Source: Promethearchaeia archaeon (lineage in GTDB: Archaea; Asgardarchaeota; Lokiarchaeia; Sigyniarchaeales; SOKP01). From it: a DNA stretch of 64,000 nt. A model generated the notes under the pieces. That model saw only the letters and a program-made list of their open reading frames with translations, ran no database searches and was not told where the DNA came from. A program made the position numbers and the translations under genes. The stretch spans positions 21,489 through 85,488 of the forward strand of contig JAHQWL010000092.1 in NCBI GenBank assembly GCA_029856155.1. Direction: 5' to 3'. Below, piece by piece: positions 42,418 to 51,351 of this stretch (within the stretch, counting starts at the first letter, position 1; every line of letters begins with the position of its first letter).

Positions 42418-44502
42418 ATGGAAGATATAACTAAACACCCTATTTTAGATATACCAGATAGAAAAAAGATTGCTTTTAGTTTTGATGAGAAAAAGTTAAT
42501 TGGTTTTGAAGGAATGGTTATATCTTCAGCACTTTTTCTAAATAAAATAAAAATCTTTGGCCATCATGTTAAAGATAATAGCCCACAAGGTATTTTTTGC
42601 GCAAATGGGCAATGTGCTCAATGTAATGTAATCGTGGATGGTATTCCAGTAAAAGCATGTATGACTCCTCTTAAAGAAGGTATGATAATAGAAAGTTGTA
42701 ATGGATTACCAGAATTACCTCCTGAAGATAATCCGATAACTATAGGAGATTCTGATATTGTTGATTGTGAAGTACTTGTAATTGGTGCGGGTCCAGCGGG
42801 ACTATCCGCTACGAAAATTCTGGGAGAAAATAATGTTAACGTTATTTTAATTGATGATAAAGCTGAACTTGGAGGTAAATTAGTCCTTCAGACTCACAAA
42901 TTTTTTGGTTCTCAAGAAGATGTATATGCTGGTAAACGTGGTATTGATATTGCTAAAATTTTAGGAAATTCTGTTAAAACTATATCGAATGTTCAAGTTT
43001 GGTTAAATAGTGTTTGTCTAGCAGTTTTTAGCGATGGATTAGTTGGTATTTTGAAAAATAATGAAGAATATGCATTGATAAAACCTAAGTATTTACTAAT
43101 TGCTACTGGTGCTAGAGAGAAAATGTTAGTTTTCCCAGGAAATACATTACCAGGAGTTTATGGAGCTGGAGCTTTTCAAACTATAGTTAATCGTGATTTA
43201 ATAAAAGCTGCAGATAAAATTTTTATTGTTGGTGGAGGTAATGTTGGCTTGATTGCAGGATATCATGCAATTCAAGCAGGTATAGAAGTAGTTGGCTTAA
43301 TTGAAGCTTTACCTCATTGTGGTGGATATAAAGTTCATGAGGATAAACTTAGAAGGTTAGGTGTTCCAATCTATACAAGTCATACTATTATTTCAGCTAA
43401 TGGTAATGAAGATGTTGAGTCTATAACAATAGCACAAATTGATAAAGATTTTAATGTTATATCTGGAACGGAAAAATCTTTTTCTTGTGATACTATTTTA
43501 ATTGCTGTAGGATTAAATCCTGTTGACGAATTTTATCAAAAGGCAAGGGAATTTGGATTTAGAGTTTGGGTAGCAGGTGATGCCCAAGAAATCGCAGAAG
43601 CTTCAGCTGCGATATTTACTGGCAGAATTGAAGCTTTAAAGATTCTTAATGAAATTGGAGTCGATATCTCAGAAAATGTAAGCGAGTTAGAAGAATTTGC
43701 TGAAATTATGAAAGCAAAACCACCACAACCTATTGAAACAGAAATTAAATTTAGAGAAGAAGGAGTTTATCCTGTTTTTTATTGTAACCAAGAAATTCCT
43801 TGTAATCCATGTACTACTGTATGTGATCAAGAGCAGATTGTAACTTTTGATAATTTGATTACCCAATTGCCATATTTTAAGGGTGAAAAAGAATGTATCG
43901 GATGTGGAAAATGTGTAGCTGTCTGTCCTGGATTAGCAGTTGTATTAATAGATTATCGAAAAGATAAGAATAATCCATTAGTTACCTTCCCATTTGAACT
44001 TAGTAATGAGAAGTTAGTAAAGGGACAAAAAATTATCGTGGTTAGTAATGAGAAAGAATTGGGAATTTTTGAAATTAATAGATCTCGAATATTAAAAGAA
44101 TTTCCTAAAACTCAACTCATAAGCGTTAAATTACCTTCAAATATTGCACAAAAAGCTGTAGGAATTAAACTTTATAAATCAAAATTCAATGAACCAATTG
44201 ATTTATACCAAAAAGCATTAACGGATGATGATACAATAGTTTGTAGATGTGAACGTGTGTCAATAGGCGAAATTCGAAAATGGATACGTTCTGGTGTTAA
44301 AGATTTCAATGAATTAAAGGCATTAACTAAAGTAGGAATGGGAGCTTGTGGAGGTAAAACCTGTACTCCTTTAATAGAAAGAATATTCCGAGAGGAAGGT
44401 ATATCAATAGATAAAATTACACCAGGTACAAAACGCCCCTTATTTATAGAAGTTCCAATGGGAGTATTTGCTAATACTAAAAATAAAAAGGAGGAGCTGT
44501 AG
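42418..44502 (+). CDS. FAD-dependent amine/proline dehydrogenase, alpha-like subunit with three Fe-S modules
   Basis: A 694-residue multi-cofactor protein. Domains in order: a 2Fe-2S domain of the sarcosine-oxidase-alpha type (FCANGQCAQCNVI), a two-dinucleotide-fold pyridine-nucleotide/FAD reductase (VLVIGAGPAGLSA, FIVGGGNVGLIAGY), a Cys-rich segment plus 4Fe-4S motif (CIGCGKCVAVCPG), and a C-terminal BFD-like 2Fe-2S domain (CRCERVS, GACGGKTC). It resembles alpha subunits of dye-linked proline, opine or sarcosine dehydrogenases. The next gene encodes the FAD beta subunit 0 bp away, and its ribosome site GGAGG lies inside this gene. It probably passes electrons from amine oxidation to NAD(P) or ferredoxin. 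Confidence 0.85.
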   Translation: MEDITKHPILDIPDRKKIAFSFDEKKLIGFEGMVISSALFLNKIKIFGHHVKDNSPQGIFCANGQCAQCNVIVDGIPVKACMTPLKEGMIIESCNGLPELPPEDNPITIGDSDIVDCEVLVIGAGPAGLSATKILGENNVNVILIDDKAELGGKLVLQTHKFFGSQEDVYAGKRGIDIAKILGNSVKTISNVQVWLNSVCLAVFSDGLVGILKNNEEYALIKPKYLLIATGAREKMLVFPGNTLPGVYGAGAFQTIVNRDLIKAADKIFIVGGGNVGLIAGYHAIQAGIEVVGLIEALPHCGGYKVHEDKLRRLGVPIYTSHTIISANGNEDVESITIAQIDKDFNVISGTEKSFSCDTILIAVGLNPVDEFYQKAREFGFRVWVAGDAQEIAEASAAIFTGRIEALKILNEIGVDISENVSELEEFAEIMKAKPPQPIETEIKFREEGVYPVFYCNQEIPCNPCTTVCDQEQIVTFDNLITQLPYFKGEKECIGCGKCVAVCPGLAVVLIDYRKDKNNPLVTFPFELSNEKLVKGQKIIVVSNEKELGIFEINRSRILKEFPKTQLISVKLPSNIAQKAVGIKLYKSKFNEPIDLYQKALTDDDTIVCRCERVSIGEIRKWIRSGVKDFNELKALTKVGMGACGGKTCTPLIERIFREEGISIDKITPGTKRPLFIEVPMGVFANTKNKKEEL

Positions 44503-45669
44503 ATGGTCGAATATGATGTAGTTATTATTGGAGCCGGTAGTGTTGGAGTTCCTACAGCTTTAGCTACAGCAAATGATGACCTCAGAACGTTAGTAATTGA
44601 CTCCTTACCGTCAGTAGCACAAGCAGATAATAAACATGCTATTGGTGGTATCAGAGCTACTCACACTCATAAAGGAAAAATTTGGTTATGTCAAAGATCA
44701 ATTGAGATTTTTTCTTCTTGGGAAGAAAAATATGGAGACGATATTTGGTGGACTCAGGGGGGATATACATTCTTAGCATATACAAAAGAACACGAAAATT
44801 TGTTAAAGGATACTGTAAATCTTCAGAAAAGCTACAGCTTAAATATCAATTACGTTGATGCTGAGAAAATTAAAGAATTAATACCAGGGATTAATGATGA
44901 TAATTTATTAGGAGGAACTTATAGCCCTGAAGATGGTAATGCTTCTCCTTTATTGTCATTACATGCTTTTTTCCGACGATCAAAAGCTTTAGGTGCTTCT
45001 TATCATTTTAATGAAAAAGTTATAGATATTTTAACCCAAAACAATAAGGTTATTGGTATCAAAACGACTAAAGACCAATATAAAACCCAATCAATTATTA
45101 ATGCAACAGGAGCTCATGCTAAAGAAATTGGTAAAATAATTGGAATATATACACCAGTGGAACCAGAATCACATGAAGCGGGAATAACGGAACCAGTAAA
45201 AAAAATTTTTACACCAATGATAGTGGATATTAGACCTTGTTCTGATCCTAAATTTGGAGATTCTAAGAATTATTATTTCTACCAAAACAAAGAAGGCAAA
45301 ATTATTTTTTGCTTAACTCCAGATCCGAATATTTTAGGAACAGATCGTAGAGAAACAAGCTCTTTTTTGCCTCAAATTTCAAAGAGAATGATACAAATTC
45401 TGCCTCGTTTAAAAAATATAAAGATAAGACGAACATGGCGTGGTTTATATCCTATGACTCCTGATGGAAATCCTATTGTGGGAAAGGTAAATGAAATTGA
45501 AGGATATTTTAATTCTGTTGGAATGTGTGGTCAAGGCTTCATGCTAGGACCGGGATTAGGAGAACTTATTAGCCGTGTTTTGACAGAAAAAACAAACTCT
45601 AAGGATAAAGAGATCTTAGAAACTCTTTCTTATAATCGCGATTTTGGTATAGAAGAAGAATTGAAATAA
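44503..45669 (+). CDS. FAD-dependent amine/proline dehydrogenase, beta-like subunit (DAO family)
   Basis: A 388-residue DAO-type flavoprotein with an N-terminal FAD-binding VVIIGAGSVGVPTA, the family GGIRATHTHKG segment, and a C-terminal MTPDGNPIVGKV then GFMLGPGLGELIS. It resembles beta subunits of sarcosine oxidase and dye-linked L-proline dehydrogenase, which carry out the amine oxidation. It directly abuts the alpha gene. The substrate may be proline, sarcosine, dimethylglycine or another secondary amine. The nearby ornithine aminotransferase favours proline metabolism, while the MttB genes would favour N-methyl glycines. The sequence does not decide. Confidence 0.85.
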   Translation: MVEYDVVIIGAGSVGVPTALATANDDLRTLVIDSLPSVAQADNKHAIGGIRATHTHKGKIWLCQRSIEIFSSWEEKYGDDIWWTQGGYTFLAYTKEHENLLKDTVNLQKSYSLNINYVDAEKIKELIPGINDDNLLGGTYSPEDGNASPLLSLHAFFRRSKALGASYHFNEKVIDILTQNNKVIGIKTTKDQYKTQSIINATGAHAKEIGKIIGIYTPVEPESHEAGITEPVKKIFTPMIVDIRPCSDPKFGDSKNYYFYQNKEGKIIFCLTPDPNILGTDRRETSSFLPQISKRMIQILPRLKNIKIRRTWRGLYPMTPDGNPIVGKVNEIEGYFNSVGMCGQGFMLGPGLGELISRVLTEKTNSKDKEILETLSYNRDFGIEEELK

Positions 45670-45756
45670 CAATTTTTAAAAAACAACCTCATCTGATTTA
45701 TATCTAACCTTTCTTTTTACTATTTAATTATCATCTAAATTTCTAAAGTAATTAGA

Positions 45757-46689
45757 ATGGTTCGACATTTATTAAAAGTCTCAGATTTTTCAAAGGAAGA
45801 GTGCGAGAGAGTTATTAATAAAGCAATCGAAATAAAGAACAATCCTAAGAAATTTTATTCTAGATTAGAAGGAGAGACATTATTAATGCTATTTGAGAAA
45901 CCTTCTTTAAGGACACGTATTTCTTTCGAAACTGGAATGCAACAGTTAGGTGGACATGCTATATTTTATTCGATAAAAGACTCTCCCTTAGGCAAAAAGG
46001 AAAACATTTCTGACACGGCAAAAGTTGCATCGAGATTTGTAAATATTATCGCAGCTCGTGTTTTTAAACGCCAAGATATCTGGGATCTTGCTAAATATGC
46101 CGATGTTCCAGTGATAAATATGCTGGATGATTTCGCACACCCATGCCAAATTTTAGGAGATTTTCAAACTATTAAAGAGAAAAAGAAAAGCTTAGAGAAA
46201 ATGAAACTCTCATACTTTGGGGATGCTCATAATAATGTAACTTATGATTTAATGCGAATTTGTGCTATATTTGGGTGGAGAATGGATGTTGCTTGCCCTA
46301 ATGCTCCCGAATATTCACCTGAACAAATAGTCTTAGAGGAGATTTCAGATTTGTCTAGAGGTACTGGTGCTAAAATAGAATTAGTCCATAATGCTCTTGA
46401 AGCTGCTCGAGATTCTGACGTGTTATATACTGATAGCTGGATGAGCTATGGAATACCACAAGAACAAGAAGTAGAACGGAAAAAAGCTTTTATGCCTTTT
46501 CAAGTTACAGCATCAATTATGAAAGAGGCAAAATCAGACGCGGTTTTTATGAATTGTCTACCAGCAATGAGAGAATATGAACAAACCACAGAGGTAATTG
46601 ATGGTCCTCAATCGATTGTTTTTGATCAAGCAGAAAATAGATTACATATCCAAAAAGCAATTATGCTCTTTTTACGGGATAAATATTAA
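45757..46689 (+). CDS. Ornithine carbamoyltransferase-family enzyme with altered motifs
   Basis: A 310-residue transcarbamylase. Catabolic forms phosphorolyse citrulline to ornithine and carbamoyl phosphate. The carbamoyl-phosphate loop reads S50-LRTR where most ornithine enzymes have STRTR. AHPCQILGD is present. The amino-acid loop reads DSWMSYG instead of D-V-W-x-SMG, and NCLPAMRE replaces HCLPA-x-R. The last differences sit in the substrate-binding region, so another amine (for example a diamine) cannot be excluded. Carbamate kinase 1.6 kb downstream and ornithine aminotransferase support an ATP-yielding catabolic role. No arginine deiminase is present. Confidence 0.85.
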   Translation: MVRHLLKVSDFSKEECERVINKAIEIKNNPKKFYSRLEGETLLMLFEKPSLRTRISFETGMQQLGGHAIFYSIKDSPLGKKENISDTAKVASRFVNIIAARVFKRQDIWDLAKYADVPVINMLDDFAHPCQILGDFQTIKEKKKSLEKMKLSYFGDAHNNVTYDLMRICAIFGWRMDVACPNAPEYSPEQIVLEEISDLSRGTGAKIELVHNALEAARDSDVLYTDSWMSYGIPQEQEVERKKAFMPFQVTASIMKEAKSDAVFMNCLPAMREYEQTTEVIDGPQSIVFDQAENRLHIQKAIMLFLRDKY

Positions 46690-46847
46690 ATTAACATATT
46701 ATTACTATTTAGGATTAATTTTTTTTTAGAACAAATTTTTATCTATTTAATGTTTAAATTATAACATTTTAATTTCAAAACTGAAATGGTAGTTAAAGAT
46801 ACTTTAATTAGTTATATCTATTTAACATAATTGAGGATCTGAGTAAA

Positions 46848-48140
46848 ATGTATGAGATTGCATCAATTATACTTTCAGCGTTTCTATTTATAACCATAAT
46901 GGTAATTTTTACAAATGAACGAATTGACTATATTTCTTTTACATTACTGGCAGCAGTTATTGCATGTGTCGTTGCCGGGATTGCCTTTGGTGTTGGGTTT
47001 TCAGAATTTATGACCTATGTCGAATTTGAGCCGTTATTTTTTATTATTTGTATGCAAATAATAATTGTTATTCTGGAAGAACATAGAATATTTCGATGGA
47101 TTATCTTAAAAACCCTTCATTGGACGAAAGCTGATCATAGAAAATTCTTCTATTTGATCTGTTTTATAGCAAGTATGACATCAGCATTTATTTCTGATAT
47201 TACAGTAGGAATTATTTTTGTACCTATTGTTATAAGAGCATGTAAAATCATGAAAATAAACCCCGCACCATATCTTTTTGGTCTTAGTTTTACGATAAAT
47301 ATTGGATCAATTTACACTCCTTTTAGTTCAGCTGAGAACATTCTTATAGCAAATGCTTTTTCACTTAATTTTACTTACTTTATATCAAATTTTACTCTTG
47401 TAGTTATTCCAACCCTAATTTATACCCTTTTCCTTGTAGATTTTACCATGCTTAGAAAGCAAGAACCTCCTCCTAAAGAATATAGGAAAACTCTTCTTGA
47501 GGTCATGGATCCTAACATAGTTATTGTTAATAAAAAGAAATTTGTCTTCAATTCGATATATTTTGTTGGTGTCATTATTGGATTCATTATTATCCCTGCA
47601 GCTTATATAGTCGCTGTCGTTGGTGCGGTAATAATGTGCCTTTTAAATCGAAAAAAATTCACAGATGTTCTTCAAAAAACTGATCTAAAGGTGATTACAT
47701 TTTTTATCGGAATATTCCTCCTTATGGCTACAATGCAAATAAATGGAACTTTCATAATTATTGGCAATTTAGTAGGAAATTTCATCTCGGATAATGCTCT
47801 TATTGCAGCTATAACCATTTTGTTGATGATAAGTGTGTTATCAGGTTTTTTAGCCCAAATTCCAACAGCTCTCGTATTTATCACATTAATGCATAATATA
47901 TATGGTATTGGGCAAGTTCCTAACCTTATTATTATAGCAATTCTCCTAGGGATAAATATTGGCTCGAACTTTTTACCACAAGGAGCGGCATGCGATTTAA
48001 TAACTTTAAATCTCGCAGAAAAAAATGATGTGTCAGATTTCAACTATGATTCGTTATTAAAATATGGTTCTATGATGACTTTAGTGCACATTGGAGTTAG
48101 TATACTCTACTTAACTTTATATTCATTGATTATTCCTTAA
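46848..48140 (+). CDS. ArsB/NhaD-type (ion transporter superfamily) permease
   Basis: A 430-residue membrane protein with about eleven helices. TSAFISDITVGIIFVPIVI, NIGSIYTPFSSAENILIA and NIGSNFLPQGAACDLITL follow the ArsB/NhaD/CitM pattern of paired re-entrant motifs. It lies between the transcarbamylase and carbamate kinase genes, so it may move an amino acid, organic anion or product of that pathway. The substrate is not evident. Confidence 0.8.
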   Translation: MYEIASIILSAFLFITIMVIFTNERIDYISFTLLAAVIACVVAGIAFGVGFSEFMTYVEFEPLFFIICMQIIIVILEEHRIFRWIILKTLHWTKADHRKFFYLICFIASMTSAFISDITVGIIFVPIVIRACKIMKINPAPYLFGLSFTINIGSIYTPFSSAENILIANAFSLNFTYFISNFTLVVIPTLIYTLFLVDFTMLRKQEPPPKEYRKTLLEVMDPNIVIVNKKKFVFNSIYFVGVIIGFIIIPAAYIVAVVGAVIMCLLNRKKFTDVLQKTDLKVITFFIGIFLLMATMQINGTFIIIGNLVGNFISDNALIAAITILLMISVLSGFLAQIPTALVFITLMHNIYGIGQVPNLIIIAILLGINIGSNFLPQGAACDLITLNLAEKNDVSDFNYDSLLKYGSMMTLVHIGVSILYLTLYSLIIP

Positions 48141-48255
48141 TTTAATATGCTTTAAGATAGTTAACCAAAATTCTGCCAGATAAATTTTAAATACTAAGTT
48201 AGATATTATTATTTTTTCTTTTGGTTTTAATTAATGTAATATCAGAGGTTTTTCT

Positions 48256-49173
48256 TTGAAAACGTTAATCGTAGCTCTTGGTGGGAACGCTTTAATAAAA
48301 TTTGGAGAAGAAGGCACTACAGAAGAACAGTTTAGGAATCTTAAAATTCCAATAAGTCAAATTGCGGAATTAGCAAGAAACTATAATATTATTATAACAC
48401 ATGGTAATGGCCCTCAAGTAGGAAATCTGCTACTACAACAAGAAGCTACAGAATTTGTATCAAAAAGACCTTTACAGATATTAGTAGCAGAAACTCAAGG
48501 TCAGATCGGATTCATGATTGAAAGTACTTTAGATGAAGAGCTTATGAAAATAGGTTTAGATGAGGAAAAACTTTTCTTAACAGTTCTTACTTATGTCAAG
48601 GTTGATCCTGAAGATCCTGCTTTTAAAAATCCTACAAAACCAATTGGACCTGCATATCCAGTCCGTACAAAACAAGGTCAAGTTAAGACAGCTAAAGGAT
48701 GGCGTCAAGTTGTTCCATCTCCTAAACCAAAAAAAATTTATCAATGGCGTGAAATAAAGAAATTAATGGAATTAGGAAGCTGGATTGTTATTGCTTGTGG
48801 TGGAGGAGGTATTCCAGTTATAAAAGAAGAAAAAAGATTATACGGGGTTGAAGCGGTGATAGATAAAGATCTTGCTAGCTCTAAATTAGCTGAACAAGTC
48901 AAGGCAAATATTCTTCTTATTGCTACTGATGTTGAGAAAGTTGCTATAAATTATGGGAAACCAGATCAAGAAGATTTAGAAAAACTTTCTGTATCTGATG
49001 CAAAAAAATATTTGAAAGAAGGACAATTTCCTGCTGGAAGTATGGGGCCTAAAATTCAAGCAGTTATAAATTTTTTGGAAGCAGGAGGAGAAAAAGCTAT
49101 AATTACTTCAATTGAAAAAATAAATGATGCCTTAGAAGGGAAAGCTGGTACTCAAATAATTTTAGATAATTAG
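48256..49173 (+). CDS. arcC: Carbamate kinase
   Basis: This enzyme makes ATP from carbamoyl phosphate and ADP, giving carbamate that breaks to NH3 and CO2. The 305 residues contain LGGNALIKFGEEGT at the start, THGNGPQVGNLLLQ, ACGGGGIPV, DKDLASSKLAEQ and the final FPAGSMGPKIQA, all typical of catabolic carbamate kinases. The start is a TTG with AGAGG upstream. It is the last plus-strand gene of the transcarbamylase group, and the convergent ornithine aminotransferase ends 2 bp beyond it. Confidence 0.94.
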   Translation: MKTLIVALGGNALIKFGEEGTTEEQFRNLKIPISQIAELARNYNIIITHGNGPQVGNLLLQQEATEFVSKRPLQILVAETQGQIGFMIESTLDEELMKIGLDEEKLFLTVLTYVKVDPEDPAFKNPTKPIGPAYPVRTKQGQVKTAKGWRQVVPSPKPKKIYQWREIKKLMELGSWIVIACGGGGIPVIKEEKRLYGVEAVIDKDLASSKLAEQVKANILLIATDVEKVAINYGKPDQEDLEKLSVSDAKKYLKEGQFPAGSMGPKIQAVINFLEAGGEKAIITSIEKINDALEGKAGTQIILDN

Positions 49174-49175
49174 TT

Positions 49176-50438
49176 TTATTGTTTCACAAATACTTTTTCA
49201 ATAATTTCAATGGCCCAATCAATTTCTTCTCTTGTTATTACCAACGGAGGAGCAAATCGAATCGTTGTAGAGTGAGTATCCTTTGCTAAAATTCCATTGT
49301 CCTTTAATTCCTCGACAATCTGTCTGGCATCTTCTGCAAATTCAACAGCGATCAATAAACCCTTTCCTCTAATTTCCTTAATTGGAATCTTGGTTCTTTT
49401 CTCAGCAATTTCCTTTAATCTCTTTATAAAATAAGCACCCATCTCTTTAGCTCGCTCAGCAAGATTTTCACGTAAGTGAATATCTATTGATTTCATTGCG
49501 ATAGCTGCTGCTAAAGGATTCCCACCGAAAGTACTTCCATGGGTTCCAGGTGTTATTACATCTGGACCAATGATCTCTTGTGTGCTTACACACGCAGAAA
49601 CAGGATATATACCACCTCCAAGAGCTTTACCTAATAACAGCATATCTGGTTTCACATCTTCGTGATCACAAGCAAAAAACTCTCCAGTTCTGCCAAATCC
49701 TGTTTGAATTTCATCTAGAATCAATAAAACATTATATTTTGAACAGATTTTTCTGACCTTTTTCAAAAATCCTTCTGGAGGAACATTTACTCCAGCTTCT
49801 CCTTGTATTGGTTCAACTAAAAAAGCAGCTACTTTTTCAGGACCAGTTTCTAATATTGCATTTTCTAACTCTTCAGCATCTCCATAGGGTATAGTTATAA
49901 AACCAGGCGTATAAGGCCCAAAATTACCATAATAACGTGCTGCTGCAATATCGGAACTAAAACCTACAATAGTGATGGTCCTTCCGTGAAAATTATCTCT
50001 ACAGACTATTATTTTTGCTTCATTTTTTGGAATCTTTTTCTTAATATAACCCCAAGCACGTGCTACTTTTAATCCTGTGGAAACTGCTTCAGTGCCGGTG
50101 TTCATAGGAAGAGACATTATCCCGGAGTTCGTTGGGTCATTAATATGTGGTCCAACAACTTCAGCTAACATTTTTAGGAAAGGTCCCATCATATCATTAT
50201 GAAAAGCACGAGAAGTTAAGGTTACAATACTTGCTTGTTCTTTTAGCGTTGCAACGATTTCGGGATGACAATGTCCTGCATTCTGGCTTGAATATGCTGA
50301 TAAACAATCTAAATACTTCTTACCTTCTGGATCATAAACCCACACTCCTTCTGCTCGCGATATTACTACTGGAATTGGGTGATAATTATGAGCGCAATAT
50401 TTATTATCCATCTCAATAAATTCTTGTGTAGTTGGCAT
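49176..50438 (-). CDS. rocD: Ornithine aminotransferase (class III, PLP)
   Basis: This enzyme converts ornithine and 2-oxoglutarate to glutamate semialdehyde and glutamate. The 420 residues match RocD-type enzymes closely: AHNYHPIPVVISRAEGVWVYDPEGKKYLDCLSAYS at the N-terminus (quoted in part), DEIQTGFGRTG, and the PLP Lys in LGKALGGGIYPVSA. This N-terminal pattern separates it from acetylornithine aminotransferases. It is on the opposite strand from the transcarbamylase and carbamate kinase, with its own promoter. It would remove the ornithine formed from citrulline and could feed the proline branch. Confidence 0.9.
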   Translation of the reverse strand: MPTTQEFIEMDNKYCAHNYHPIPVVISRAEGVWVYDPEGKKYLDCLSAYSSQNAGHCHPEIVATLKEQASIVTLTSRAFHNDMMGPFLKMLAEVVGPHINDPTNSGIMSLPMNTGTEAVSTGLKVARAWGYIKKKIPKNEAKIIVCRDNFHGRTITIVGFSSDIAAARYYGNFGPYTPGFITIPYGDAEELENAILETGPEKVAAFLVEPIQGEAGVNVPPEGFLKKVRKICSKYNVLLILDEIQTGFGRTGEFFACDHEDVKPDMLLLGKALGGGIYPVSACVSTQEIIGPDVITPGTHGSTFGGNPLAAAIAMKSIDIHLRENLAERAKEMGAYFIKRLKEIAEKRTKIPIKEIRGKGLLIAVEFAEDARQIVEELKDNGILAKDTHSTTIRFAPPLVITREEIDWAIEIIEKVFVKQ

Positions 50439-50558
50439 ATTTTTTACATTTCTTTCTTTATCTTATATACTATTTAATAATATGAACAGATTCATTAAAA
50501 GTTTAAATGTTCTTTTCTTTTATTTGGGAAGAAAATGGGATTATAAAAAATGAAATTT

Positions 50559-51350
50559 TTAATTGTATCCCTTTCTTCTTACATGTTCTTTAATAAAAAA
50601 AGACGCGACTATTTCAGCATAGGTTCCTGGCCCAAATCCAGCATCATAACCTAATTCCTTTGCTAACTCATTATTTATTCTAGCTCCCCCGCAAATTAAA
50701 ATAATTTTATCTCTTATACCCTCTGCTTCCAAGAGATCAACTAATTGAGTTAAATTCTTTACATGTATATCCTTTTGAGTGACTGTCTGTGACACAAGTA
50801 AAACATCAGCCTTTAGCTCTATTGCTTTTTTAATAAATTCATCATTTGTTACTTGACTCCCTAAGTTGAAAGCTTCAATCATTTCATATTGTTCAAGACC
50901 ATAATGACCTGCGAAACCTTTCATATTAATAATTGCATCAATTCCAACAGTATGAGCATCTGTTCCAGTAGATGCTCCAAGAATTACCAGTTTACGTCCT
51001 ATCTTTTCTCTTATATAAGTATTTATTTCTTCTTTAGACATAATATCTACTTCTATATTTTCTACTTGAATTTTAGTATAATCGATAGTATGAATTGATT
51101 TTCCATAAACTACAAAAAAAGTGAATTTTTTGTCTAATGCTGAATGATATACTACTTCCGGATCTTTTAAACCCATTTTTTCTGTGAGTTCCTTAGCTGC
51201 CTCAATTGCCTTATCACCGTCTTCAACTGGAAATGTAAAACTTACTTGTACCTTTCCATCATTCATTGTATCTCCATAAGGTTTGATTCTTGTTAAATCA
51301 AGATTTTTATCAAAAGCTTCTTTTTCAGTTGAATATTGTCCTCCTCCCAT
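50559..51350 (-). CDS. kamE: D-lysine 5,6-aminomutase, beta subunit (adenosylcobalamin-binding)
   Basis: The beta subunit carries the coenzyme B12 for moving the amino group of beta-lysine or D-lysine to carbon 5. The 263 residues have an N-terminal dimerisation part (KPYGDTMNDGKVQVSFTFP), then the B12 domain with GTDAHTVGIDAI, whose His is the cobalt ligand, and LICGGARINNELAKELGYDAGFG. The PLP-binding Lys lies in the N-terminal half in known enzymes. It directly follows kamD (1 bp apart) and is the last gene of the minus-strand lysine operon. Confidence 0.94.
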   Translation of the reverse strand: MGGGQYSTEKEAFDKNLDLTRIKPYGDTMNDGKVQVSFTFPVEDGDKAIEAAKELTEKMGLKDPEVVYHSALDKKFTFFVVYGKSIHTIDYTKIQVENIEVDIMSKEEINTYIREKIGRKLVILGASTGTDAHTVGIDAIINMKGFAGHYGLEQYEMIEAFNLGSQVTNDEFIKKAIELKADVLLVSQTVTQKDIHVKNLTQLVDLLEAEGIRDKIILICGGARINNELAKELGYDAGFGPGTYAEIVASFFIKEHVRRKGYN

Positions 51351-51351
51351 T

